Below the pieces are notes generated by a model. That model ran no database searches, was not told the DNA's origin, and worked only from the letters and a program-made list of their open reading frames with translations. From the NCBI RefSeq assembly GCF_031451695.1, contig NZ_JARWAM010000008.1, positions 62,001 to 126,000 of the forward strand: a stretch of 64,000 bases of DNA. Reading direction: 5' to 3'. Below are positions 9,394 through 16,803 of this stretch, piece after piece. Both the position numbers and the translations under genes were made by a program. The DNA comes from Franzmannia qiaohouensis (GTDB lineage Bacteria; Pseudomonadota; Gammaproteobacteria; Pseudomonadales; Halomonadaceae). Numbering within the stretch: the first letter of the stretch is position 1; each line of letters starts with the position of its first letter.

Positions 9394-10116
9394 ATGCCGC
9401 TAGTTCATCTTGTTCGTACTGTTATTGTGCCGCGCCTGGGTCAGGTCTCGCTGCTCGCCGCGCTGTGCCTGGGCCTGCCGACAGTGGCCAGCGCAGACGC
9501 CTCGAGTCAGCTGCTGGTAGAGCGCGTGCACGGCTTTCTATACGAACGCAGCCAGTCGCTGGGCAGCGAGGTGCATATCGAAGTGCATCCGCCCTCGGCG
9601 CACCTGCCGGCATGCGAGTCGCCGCAACCGTTTATTCCTAATGAACGCGCTCCGTCCCAGGGCCGGATCTCGGTGGGGGTGCGCTGCGGCGATCAGGGCC
9701 AGCAGATCCGCTACATGCAGGCCTCGGTGGCGGTAATCGGTGACTATGTGGTGCTGCGCCAGGACATACCCGCCGGCAGCGTGATCACCAGCGACATGCT
9801 GGAACTCAGAGAAGCGGAACTGGGTAGCCTGCCGCGCGGCGTGCTCACCGACCTCGATCAGGTCATCGGTCAGGAAAGCGCCCGGGCACTGCGCGCCGGC
9901 AGCGCCATTACCTCGCAGCAGCTGCGCGAGGTCACGCTGGTGGAACGCGGCGCCTCGGTACGCATCGAAGCGGTAGGCAACGGTTTTGCGATCAGCCGCG
10001 AAGGCCAGGCCCTGGACAGCGGCGGCATGGGTCGAGAGATTCGCGTACGGCTAGCCAATCGCGAGATACTCAACGCCGAAGTCAGCGGCCGCAATCGGCT
10101 CAGCGTCGATTTTTAA
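9394..10116 (+). CDS. flgA: Flagellar P-ring chaperone FlgA
   Basis: FlgA is a periplasmic chaperone for P-ring (FlgI) assembly. The ATG at 9394 is chosen because AGAGGA lies seven bases upstream and it begins a signal peptide (hydrophobic VSLLAALCLGLP, cleavage near ASA); an in-frame upstream ATG at 9262 would bury this signal. The 240-residue product contains the SAF-domain type C-terminus (RQDIPAGSVITSDMLELREA and GFAISREGQALDSGGMGREI). It is divergent from flgB and followed by flgM and flgN, a common gammaproteobacterial order. Confidence 0.93.
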   Translation: MPLVHLVRTVIVPRLGQVSLLAALCLGLPTVASADASSQLLVERVHGFLYERSQSLGSEVHIEVHPPSAHLPACESPQPFIPNERAPSQGRISVGVRCGDQGQQIRYMQASVAVIGDYVVLRQDIPAGSVITSDMLELREAELGSLPRGVLTDLDQVIGQESARALRAGSAITSQQLREVTLVERGASVRIEAVGNGFAISREGQALDSGGMGREIRVRLANREILNAEVSGRNRLSVDF

Positions 10117-10144
10117 CCTCGGCAGCGATTGTCAAAAATAGTAT

Positions 10145-10171
10145 TCAAGTTCGCTCTCTCCCCGCCGATAC
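10145..10171 (+). promoter_or_regulatory. FliA (sigma-28) promoter of flgMN
   Basis: TCAAGTTC, 11 bases, then GCCGATAC closely fits the sigma-28 consensus with exact spacing. It lies in the 87-base gap between flgA and flgM, about 33 bases upstream of the flgM GTG. A late promoter for the anti-sigma factor matches the known FlgM-FliA feedback design. Confidence 0.88.
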
Positions 10172-10203
10172 TAGGGGAAAGGACTGAACGAGAGAGGCTT
10201 CCC

Positions 10204-10500
10204 GTGAAAATCGATAGCTCCCATCCCCTGGCGCGCCCACAGCAAAGCGAGCCAGGCAATACCAGCAAGACGGCAGCGACCGGCAATGCGCCGGCCAAGC
10301 CCGGCAGCCCGGCAGCGGTCACGCACTTGAGCGATACCGGCGCCAGCAGCGGCCAGGATATCGACATGGCCCGCGTCGAGGAGATTCGCCAGGCGATCAG
10401 CGACGGCAAGCTCGACATCCGCGCCGAGCGCATCGCCGACGGCCTGATCGACAGCGTACGCGACATGCTCGGCCAAGACAGCGGTTCACCGCGCTCATGA
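10204..10500 (+). CDS. flgM: Anti-sigma-28 factor FlgM
   Basis: FlgM binds FliA and is exported through the finished hook, releasing late gene expression. The start is taken as GTG at 10204 (MKIDSSHPLARP...), the usual FlgM N-terminus, with GAGAGAGG upstream; an in-frame ATG at 10129 would lie upstream of the FliA promoter. The 98-residue product has the C-terminal FliA-binding helices (ARVEEIRQAISDGKLDIRAE, then RIADGLIDSVRDML). Its stop overlaps the flgN start (ATGA). Confidence 0.92.
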   Translation: MKIDSSHPLARPQQSEPGNTSKTAATGNAPAKPGSPAAVTHLSDTGASSGQDIDMARVEEIRQAISDGKLDIRAERIADGLIDSVRDMLGQDSGSPRS

Positions 10501-10949
10501 GCCTGGCCGCCCACCTGACCCGCCAGCAGCAGCGCCTCGAGGCGCTGGTGTCGCTGCTCGAGCAAGAGCGTGAAGCGCTCTGCGCCGGACGCGTGGATGG
10601 CCAGCAGCTCAACAAGCTAGCGGCCGGCAAGCAGGCCCTGTTCGATGAGCTCGACAGACTTGAGAGCCAACGCCGCAGCGCCCAGCACAAGCTCGGCTAC
10701 GCCGAAGGGCTGCCCGGCGCCGAGGCCGCGGCCCGCGATGCCGACTGTCTGGACGGTTGGCTCGCGATGCGTGACAGCGCCGAGCGTGCCCGCCACCTGA
10801 ACACACAGAACGGCGAGCTGATCAGTACGCGCCTCAGCCACAACCAACGCACGCTCAACTTCCTGCACGAGGCCGCTGGCAAAGCGCTCTATGGGCCGGA
10901 CGGTCAGGCCAAGCGCAAGGGGTTGGCAGGAATCGCCTCACAAGCCTGA
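10497..10949 (+). CDS. flgN: Flagellar export chaperone FlgN
   Basis: FlgN is a cytoplasmic chaperone for FlgK and FlgL. The 150-residue, mostly helical product (LTRQQQRLEALVSLLEQERE early on; NGELISTRLSHNQRTLNFLH near the end) has the size and pattern of the family, and its position directly after flgM with a 4-base overlap supports the call. Sequence conservation in FlgN is low, so context carries much of the weight. Confidence 0.88.
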   Translation: MSLAAHLTRQQQRLEALVSLLEQEREALCAGRVDGQQLNKLAAGKQALFDELDRLESQRRSAQHKLGYAEGLPGAEAAARDADCLDGWLAMRDSAERARHLNTQNGELISTRLSHNQRTLNFLHEAAGKALYGPDGQAKRKGLAGIASQA

Positions 10950-11083
10950 CGCCAGCCTTGACCTCAACGCAGCGCCTGATTAATAGTCGGTTACATCGAC
11001 ATAACATTCGTCAGGCTGGCACGCTGCCTTCGTGGTATTCGCTGCTCCTGGCCTTGTAGCTAGAGACCAGGATGGAGACCGGC

Positions 11084-12709
11084 ATGCCCCCCTTCGCAGA
11101 GCAAGACAGCGCGACTCACAGCGCTGCCCCGGCCGCAGGCCACTCTCCGGACGATACGCTCCTGGTACTCCCCGACGCACTGGCCAAGGTACTGGGTGAC
11201 AATCGCGCCCTGCCCTCACTGCCGGCGTCGGTGATGCAGATCGTCGCGCTGGCCGATTCGCCGGATGCCAACCTTCAGGAATTCACCGCCGCCATCGAGC
11301 GCGATCCGGCCCTGACCCTGCGCATACTGGGGCTGGCCAATAGCGTCTTCCACGCCTACGACGCCCCCGCCGAGACCTGCCAGGAAGCCATCACCAGGCT
11401 GGGAATCGATGCCACGCTGTCGGTAGCGCTGGGCTTCGGGCTCGCCAGTCAGCAGCAGTTCCGCTCTCGCGGCCTCGACCTGACCTATTTCTGGCAGCGC
11501 GCGCTGATCAGCGCGCTGACAAGCTACACACTCGCCAGGCACCTGGCACTGCCCTCGCCGGGGCGCGCCTTCACCCTTGGCCTGCTGCAGGATATCGGCA
11601 TGCTGGCCCTCGACGCCTGCCTGAGAAGAGGCTATTCCGCGCTGCTGTCGAGCGCCGATGACCACGTGGCGTTAAGTACTGCCGAGCACAAGGCGTGGGG
11701 CTGCGATCATGCGCTGGTCGGCGCCTGGCTGGCCCAGCGCTGGGGCCTGCCCAAGCAGCTGGTCAGCGGCATTGCTGACAGCCATCTACCGCTGGATCAG
11801 GTAATGATCGGCCAGCGCTGCGTCAACGCCGCAGGGCCGCTGTCCGAGGCGTGGCTCGCTAGCTCCGACGCGGCTGACAATCGTGCATCAACGGAAGAGA
11901 TGCCGCTAACCGATATGCTGCGGGGCTTGGTGCCGGCGCTGGGTATCGATGAAGACGCCCTGATAGAGCTACTCTGCGGCCTGCAGGAGACGCTGCCCCC
12001 CACCGCAGAACTGATGCATATCAGTTGCCCACCGGAATTCGACGCCACCCGCACCCTGCTCGAGGCCAAGCAGCAGCTGCATGCCCACCATCTCAAGCTC
12101 AGCCAGCAGCTGCTCGACCAGCGCCTGGAGATCGAACGCCTGCGGCTGCGCCAGGCCGATCTCACCCAGCGAGTAAGCCATGATCCGCTGACCGGCCTGT
12201 TCAATCGCGCCCATCTCGAGGCGCTACTCGAGCAGTATTTTCGCGAAGCACTCGACCAGGGGCACGAACTCAGCCTGGTGTTCATCGACCTCGACTACTT
12301 CAAGCAGCTCAACGACCAGCATGGCCACCGCCTCGGTGACGAGGTGCTAAAGGGTTTCGCCAGCCTGTTGCGGGAGCTGCTGAGTCACGACGTGCTTGGG
12401 GGACGTTACGGCGGGGAGGAGTTCGTGCTGTTCATGCCCGGCACCGGGACCGAGGCCGCCATGCGCCTGGCCGAGACGCTGCAGCATCGGATGGCGTCAC
12501 GCACCCTGGCGGTGACCTTCGATCACCAGCACATCCGCGTCAGCGCCTCGATGGGCGTGGTGAGCCTGGCCGACAGCGAGTTCGTCAACGCCGAGGACTT
12601 GATCCAGGCCGCCGACCAGGCGATGTATGTCGCCAAGCGCGCCGGCCGTGGCCGCATCGCCCGCTACTGCGACGGCGTAGAGGAAGAACCAATGCAGGAC
12701 AGCGTCTAG
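11084..12709 (+). CDS. HDOD-GGDEF domain protein (putative diguanylate cyclase)
   Basis: A two-domain signalling protein of 541 residues. Residues about 35-235 form an HDOD domain (ALPSLPASVMQIVALADSPD and AITRLGIDATLSVALGFGLA are typical). A coiled linker (about 320-365) follows, then a C-terminal GGDEF domain with FIDLDYFKQLNDQHGHRLGD and the catalytic loop RYGGEEF near residue 445, so it should make cyclic di-GMP. The position of the inhibitory RxxD site reads LSHD, so product inhibition may be absent. Start: the ATG at 11084 has GGAGA at good distance; an ATG four codons earlier (11072) is possible. It lies just downstream of flgMN, hinting at a motility link (inference). Confidence 0.87.
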   Translation: MPPFAEQDSATHSAAPAAGHSPDDTLLVLPDALAKVLGDNRALPSLPASVMQIVALADSPDANLQEFTAAIERDPALTLRILGLANSVFHAYDAPAETCQEAITRLGIDATLSVALGFGLASQQQFRSRGLDLTYFWQRALISALTSYTLARHLALPSPGRAFTLGLLQDIGMLALDACLRRGYSALLSSADDHVALSTAEHKAWGCDHALVGAWLAQRWGLPKQLVSGIADSHLPLDQVMIGQRCVNAAGPLSEAWLASSDAADNRASTEEMPLTDMLRGLVPALGIDEDALIELLCGLQETLPPTAELMHISCPPEFDATRTLLEAKQQLHAHHLKLSQQLLDQRLEIERLRLRQADLTQRVSHDPLTGLFNRAHLEALLEQYFREALDQGHELSLVFIDLDYFKQLNDQHGHRLGDEVLKGFASLLRELLSHDVLGGRYGGEEFVLFMPGTGTEAAMRLAETLQHRMASRTLAVTFDHQHIRVSASMGVVSLADSEFVNAEDLIQAADQAMYVAKRAGRGRIARYCDGVEEEPMQDSV

Positions 12710-12713
12710 GCGC

Positions 12714-13412
12714 TCAGCCCTGACGCTCTTCTCCGCGGCGACGCTCCACCGCCCGCCTCACTCCAGCCCCCAGCAACAGCAGCAGCGCCAGTGCCAGCAG
12801 CGGCAGTATTACGCCTATGCTCAACGCATCGCCGGTTTCGACCGCTTCCAGGGCGCCGTGAATGGCGCTGGCATACACCGCCCACTTGATGCCCAAACCG
12901 ATTACCGCGGCAATCACGAAGGTGCGCAGCGGCAGGTGCAGCAGGCCGGCGGCATAGTTGATCACCGAGTGGGGAAATCCAGGCAGCACGCGAAAGGCGC
13001 ACTGGGTCAAGGCGTCGCTGCGTCGGCTCATGACATACATGATGCGCCGCGTCAGGCCCTTGGGGGTGTAACGCTGACGAAAGGTCGCGGCCAGCCAGTA
13101 AGCACCGAGCGCACCACCAACGCTGCCAACGATCAGCATCGGGGTGGCCACCCAGGGCGGATGGAACGGGGCAATCAGCCACAGGCCGATGCTGCCTGGC
13201 AGGCCCACTGCCAGGGTCACCGCCATCACCGCCATCACCGCCAGCATGGTCAAGGGGTGGTGCGAGGCCTCATCGGCCCACTGGCGAAAAGCGCTCAAGT
13301 CCGGTGACTGCCACACCCACAGCAGTACCGCCATCAGGACCGAAGCGCCGATCGCCACCAGTCGCCAGTGGCCGCGCGCTTCGCGCACCTCGTCGTTCAT
13401 GTCGCTTTGCAT
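12714..13412 (-). CDS. TVP38/TMEM64 family (VTT domain) inner-membrane protein
   Basis: A 232-residue integral membrane protein with about five or six hydrophobic segments. The region VGSVGGALGAYWLAATFRQR followed by FRVLPGFPHSVINYAAGLLH is the VTT (SNARE-associated/DedA-like) core, including the re-entrant loop proline-glycine motif. Members are thought to act in lipid handling or small-molecule transport; the substrate cannot be told from sequence. It converges with the HDOD-GGDEF gene with only 4 bases between stops. Confidence 0.85.
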   Translation of the reverse strand: MQSDMNDEVREARGHWRLVAIGASVLMAVLLWVWQSPDLSAFRQWADEASHHPLTMLAVMAVMAVTLAVGLPGSIGLWLIAPFHPPWVATPMLIVGSVGGALGAYWLAATFRQRYTPKGLTRRIMYVMSRRSDALTQCAFRVLPGFPHSVINYAAGLLHLPLRTFVIAAVIGLGIKWAVYASAIHGALEAVETGDALSIGVILPLLALALLLLLGAGVRRAVERRRGEERQG

Positions 13413-13498
13413 CGAGCCTTCCCAGCCTCTGCAGCCAATTCAAAAGGCTCCAATGGTGCCACGAAACGCCGCCGACATCATGCCTGAAATACCCGGCC

Positions 13499-13541
13499 CC
13501 GCTTGGGACTGATCCGTCGACAGGCCGGCGTCCCTCGCTAA
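13499..13541. repeat. Minimal copy of a dispersed intergenic repeat (copy C)
   Basis: A 43-base stretch matching both ends of the longer elements at 29335-29463 and 34189-34398 but lacking their interior: GGGACTGATCC and an AGGCC at the left, GGCGTCCCTCGCTAA at the right. It lies upstream of the TVP38-type gene, in the same orientation as the other copies. It looks like an internally deleted or ancestral minimal version. Confidence 0.65.
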
Positions 13542-13565
13542 GTGCCACGCTCATTGCTCTGAACC

Positions 13566-13712
13566 CTACCCCATCGGCGGGGGCGTATCGTCATCCTGCT
13601 GGGCAAGCATCGATGAAGCCGGGTTACCCGGTTGAATTCGCTGATCGATGTAGTGCAACACGCCGAGTTGCACGACCAGGATCGACACACACAGCATCAA
13701 GCTTTTCCACAT
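13566..13712 (-). CDS. Small single-pass membrane protein (hypothetical)
   Basis: A possible 48-residue protein starting at ATG 13712 (MWKSLMLCVSILVVQLGVLH, then a polar tail ending DDDTPPPMG). One hydrophobic segment covers about residues 3-20, so a single-pass membrane protein is plausible. An in-frame TTG at 13748 would give 60 residues. No convincing ribosome-binding site is seen at either start. I do not recognise a family; it is kept because the hydrophobic-plus-acidic-tail pattern is not typical of a chance frame. Confidence 0.45.
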   Translation of the reverse strand: MWKSLMLCVSILVVQLGVLHYIDQRIQPGNPASSMLAQQDDDTPPPMG

Positions 13713-13811
13713 GACGGCAGGTTCCAGGTACCGGAGCAGGCGCTCCAACAGCGCTAATATAAGCCCTGCCGAGTAACTGCAACAGCGCTTTTTGCACAGC
13801 GCTGCTGCGGT

Positions 13812-14222
13812 CTATAGACGCGCCTCGACGCGCTCCAGGATCTGCCGGCTGACCCTGTTGACCAGCGGCTTGGCGGCACGATTGACGGCGCGCTCCAGCA
13901 GCCGGTTGTTGATGCGATAGTCGATGGTCAGCGACACCTCGGTGCCCTCACCGACCTCGCGCAACCGGTAGCAGCCCTGATTGCGCACGCCGTCCAGCGA
14001 CTCCCAGGCCAGCCGCTCGGGCGCCTGGCGCTCGGTGATCTCGACGTCGAAGGTCCAGTCCATGCCCACCGCGTGCACATGCCAGCGATAGCGCTGCCCG
14101 CCCAGCGGCTCGATGGCCTCAATCAGATCGGAGTAGTCGGCGAAGTCCTCCACCCGCTCGAGCAGGGCGAAGACCCGCTCCGGAGTAGCCGGCAGAATGG
14201 CGCTGTGCTCGATGGTGGCCAT
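13812..14222 (-). CDS. SRPBCC (START-like) family protein
   Basis: A 136-residue protein with the SRPBCC/polyketide cyclase pattern: IEHSAILPATPERVFALLER, VEDFADYSDLIEAIEPL, and a C-terminal amphipathic helix. Such proteins form a hydrophobic pocket binding lipids or aromatic compounds; many members have no known ligand. The arrangement resembles coenzyme Q-binding (COQ10-like) or lipid-transfer relatives, but the length and sequence do not decide. It is a single gene, divergent from queC. Confidence 0.75.
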   Translation of the reverse strand: MATIEHSAILPATPERVFALLERVEDFADYSDLIEAIEPLGGQRYRWHVHAVGMDWTFDVEITERQAPERLAWESLDGVRNQGCYRLREVGEGTEVSLTIDYRINNRLLERAVNRAAKPLVNRVSRQILERVEARL

Positions 14223-14359
14223 GACGATCCTTGCAGTAGTGACGACGCTGCCCCGAGAGTACCGGGCCGGCCGGCGTATAGCCAGGCCCCAGCGGCGCGG
14301 CTACAATGGCGCCGCTACCGGACCGGACCCCGGACAAATTCTCCGACAAGGGCTGCCCC

Positions 14360-15055
14360 ATGACAACCGATACTCGACCCGCCGTGGTGATCTACTCCGG
14401 CGGTATGGATTCCTACACCGTGCTTCACCGCGCCGTGCGCGAAGGCCATCGCGTACACGCGCTCTCCTTCGACTACGGCCAGCGCCACGCCCGCGAGCTG
14501 GACGTGGCACGCAGCGTCTGTGAGCAGCTCGCCGTGGCCCATCAGGTGGTCGACATTCGCGCCATCCACGGCCTGATCGACAACTCGGCGCTGACCGATG
14601 CCAGTCGTGCGATGCCCGACGGCGACTACGCCGCCGACAACCTGGCCGCCACCGTGGTGCCCAACCGCAACATGGTCCTGCTTTCGCTGGCCATCGCCCA
14701 GGCGGTCAATATCGGCGCGCCACGGGTCTACTATGGCGCCCACGGCGGCGACCACGTGCTCTACCCCGACTGCCGCCCCGAGTTCGTCGAGCGCATGAAC
14801 GCAGTGGCGGCGATCGCCAACTTCGATGCCGTCGAGATCGTCGCGCCCTACCTGCGCCGCGGCAAGGACGAAATCCTTGCCGATGGCCTGGCCATGGGCC
14901 TCGACTACGCCGAGACCTGGACCTGCTATCGCGGCGAGGCGCTGGCCTGCGGCACCTGTGGTAGCTGCCGCGAGCGCCTGGCGGCCTTCGCCGCCAACGG
15001 CGTTGACGATCCTATTGCCTATGCGCCGCAGCACGACAGCGGGGTGGTGCGCTGA
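14360..15055 (+). CDS. queC: 7-cyano-7-deazaguanine synthase QueC
   Basis: QueC converts 7-carboxy-7-deazaguanine to preQ0 using ATP and ammonia, a step toward queuosine in tRNA. The ATG at 14360 gives 231 residues, the usual length, beginning MTTDTRPAVVIYSGGMDSYT, with the PP-loop SGGMDS near the N-terminus. The C-terminal zinc site is CYRGEALACGTCGSC. It opens a tight operon: its stop overlaps the queE start (TGATG). No preQ1 riboswitch was recognised upstream. Confidence 0.95.
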   Translation: MTTDTRPAVVIYSGGMDSYTVLHRAVREGHRVHALSFDYGQRHARELDVARSVCEQLAVAHQVVDIRAIHGLIDNSALTDASRAMPDGDYAADNLAATVVPNRNMVLLSLAIAQAVNIGAPRVYYGAHGGDHVLYPDCRPEFVERMNAVAAIANFDAVEIVAPYLRRGKDEILADGLAMGLDYAETWTCYRGEALACGTCGSCRERLAAFAANGVDDPIAYAPQHDSGVVR

Positions 15056-15699
15056 TGTATCACGTCAAGGAGGCCTTCTACACCCTTCAGGGCGAAGGGG
15101 CTCGTGCCGGGCGAGCCAGCGTATTCTGCCGCTTCAGCGGCTGTAACCTGTGGAGCGGCCGCGAGGCGGATCGAGCCAGCAGCGTATGCACCTTCTGCGA
15201 TACCGACTTTGTCGGGGTCGATGGCGAGGGTGGCGGTCGCTTCGCCAGCGCCGCGGAACTGGCCGCGCACTTGCAGGCGATGTGGCCGCTGGCCAGTGAA
15301 GGGGCTACGCCCTATGTGGTATTTACCGGCGGCGAGCCGCTGCTGCAGCTCGACGCCGCGTTGATCGACGCCCTGCATGCGATTGGTTTCGAGATCGCCG
15401 TGGAGACCAACGGCACCCTGGCGCCCCCCGCCGGCATTGACTGGCTGTGCGTAAGCCCCAAGGGCAACAGTCGGCTAGCGGTCACCGCCGGCAACGAGCT
15501 CAAGCTGGTCTACCCACAAGCGGAAGCACCGCCGGAGCGCTTCGCCGATCTCGATTTCGCTCACTTCTACCTGCAGCCGATGGACCTGGCGCCGCGCGGT
15601 GGCCAAGGCACGACACTGGCGGCGACCCTGGCCTACTGCCTGGCTACACCGCGCTGGCAGCTATCGCTGCAGACCCACAAGATTGCGGGGTTCGCATGA
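15055..15699 (+). CDS. queE: 7-carboxy-7-deazaguanine synthase QueE
   Basis: QueE is the radical SAM enzyme converting carboxytetrahydropterin to 7-carboxy-7-deazaguanine. The 214 residues start with MYHVKEAFYTLQGEGARAGR. The iron-sulfur ligands form a C-X14-C-X2-C pattern (Cys of SGCNLW, then CTFC), the variant spacing known for some QueE proteins, rather than CX3CX2C. FTGGEPLLQ is the SAM-binding GGE motif. It overlaps queC by one base and queD by four. Confidence 0.93.
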   Translation: MYHVKEAFYTLQGEGARAGRASVFCRFSGCNLWSGREADRASSVCTFCDTDFVGVDGEGGGRFASAAELAAHLQAMWPLASEGATPYVVFTGGEPLLQLDAALIDALHAIGFEIAVETNGTLAPPAGIDWLCVSPKGNSRLAVTAGNELKLVYPQAEAPPERFADLDFAHFYLQPMDLAPRGGQGTTLAATLAYCLATPRWQLSLQTHKIAGFA

Positions 15700-16532
15700 C
15701 GCTATTCGTGAATCGCCTGACCCAGCTCGACGTTTCGCTGTGGTGCCCGAGCCGCGGATTGATCGGTGCCAGCTGGCATGTCGATGCTGAGCTCGACGGC
15801 GCGCTGGGCGAGGACGGCATGCTGTTTGACTTCGGCGAGGTCAAGCCGTGGATCAAGTCGCGACTGGATGCCGGGGCCGACCACACGCTACTGGTGCCGA
15901 GCCGCGCGCCGGGCATCAGCGTTGAGGAGTGCCGCGAGGGGCTCTCGATACGCACCCAGCTACCCTACCCCATGGAAGTGCGCGGCCCGCGCCAGGCCTT
16001 TACGCTATTGCCCTGGCAGGCCATCGGCGCCGAGCGGCTCGGCGAGCACCTGGCCAAGGAGCTGATGCGACGCCCGCCACCGCGCGTCGAGGCGATCCGC
16101 CTGGGGCTGCGTGACGAGGCCATCGATGGCGCCAGCTACACCTACAGCCACGGCCTCAAGCGGCATGCCGGCAACTGCCAGCGGATCGCCCATGGCCACC
16201 GCTCGCGCCTAGAGGTGTGGCGCCAGGGCCAACGCGACACCGGACTGGAAGTTCGCTGGGCGAAGTGGCTGGCGGATCGCTACCTGGTCGACGCCGAGGA
16301 TGTCATCGACGACGGCAACGCCGATACGCTGCGCTGCCGCTACCAGGCGCCCCAGGGCAGGTTCGCCATGAGCCTGCCTCGCGCACGCTGCGCCGTGCTG
16401 CCATGCACCACCACCGTCGAGCAGATTGCCGCGTGGCTCGCCGCGAAAATCGCCCGAGAGTGCGGCGAACGCATCCGCGTCAAGGCCTTCGAAGGGATCG
16501 ACAAGGGCGCCATCGCCGAGGCGGGGCCGTGA
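15696..16532 (+). CDS. queD: 6-carboxytetrahydropterin synthase, long (duplicated) QueD-type
   Basis: QueD makes 6-carboxytetrahydropterin from dihydroneopterin triphosphate. At 278 residues this is about twice the length of E. coli QueD, and it reads as two T-fold halves. The C-terminal half carries the zinc/catalytic region (His152, Cys161, His166, His168 in SHGLKRHAGNCQRIAHGH) and a TVEQIAAW helix. The N-terminal half lacks that site but keeps GMLFDFGEVK (41-50) and the Asp62-His63 pair of GADHTLL, which in short QueD follow the zinc site. ATGA overlap with queE fixes the start. Assignment rests on these motifs and the operon. Confidence 0.85.
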   Translation: MTLFVNRLTQLDVSLWCPSRGLIGASWHVDAELDGALGEDGMLFDFGEVKPWIKSRLDAGADHTLLVPSRAPGISVEECREGLSIRTQLPYPMEVRGPRQAFTLLPWQAIGAERLGEHLAKELMRRPPPRVEAIRLGLRDEAIDGASYTYSHGLKRHAGNCQRIAHGHRSRLEVWRQGQRDTGLEVRWAKWLADRYLVDAEDVIDDGNADTLRCRYQAPQGRFAMSLPRARCAVLPCTTTVEQIAAWLAAKIARECGERIRVKAFEGIDKGAIAEAGP

Positions 16533-16795
16533 GCGAGGCGGGCTGCCGTCCAGGCTGCGGCGCCTGCTGCATCGCGCCCTCGATCAGCTCGCCGATTCCC
16601 GGCATGCCCCACGGCAAGCCGGCGGGAGAGCGCTGCGTGCAGCTCGACGCGGACAACCTGTGCCGACTGTTCGGCGATCCACGCCGCCCGGCGATATGCC
16701 GAGCCTTCGACTTCGACGCCGAGCTGTGCGGCGAGCGCCGCAGCGAGGCGCTGGTGCGCATCGCTGCATTGGAGCTCAGCACCACCGACGCCTGA
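16529..16795 (+). CDS. YkgJ family cysteine-cluster protein
   Basis: An 88-residue cysteine-rich protein starting at GTG 16529, whose GTGA overlaps the queD stop. It has the YkgJ signature: CRPGCGACC near the N-terminus, then PIPGMPHGKPAGERC, LCRLFG and PAICRAF. The cysteines probably bind zinc or an iron-sulfur cluster. The family has no established reaction; its translational coupling to queC-queE-queD suggests, but does not prove, a role tied to queuosine synthesis. Confidence 0.85.
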   Translation: MSEAGCRPGCGACCIAPSISSPIPGMPHGKPAGERCVQLDADNLCRLFGDPRRPAICRAFDFDAELCGERRSEALVRIAALELSTTDA

Positions 16796-16803
16796 CCCGC
16801 CGC

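Noticed and set aside
14223..14359. preQ1 riboswitch before queC
   Set aside because: No preQ1-I core or pseudoknot tail was found; only a weak TACAAT -10-like hexamer.
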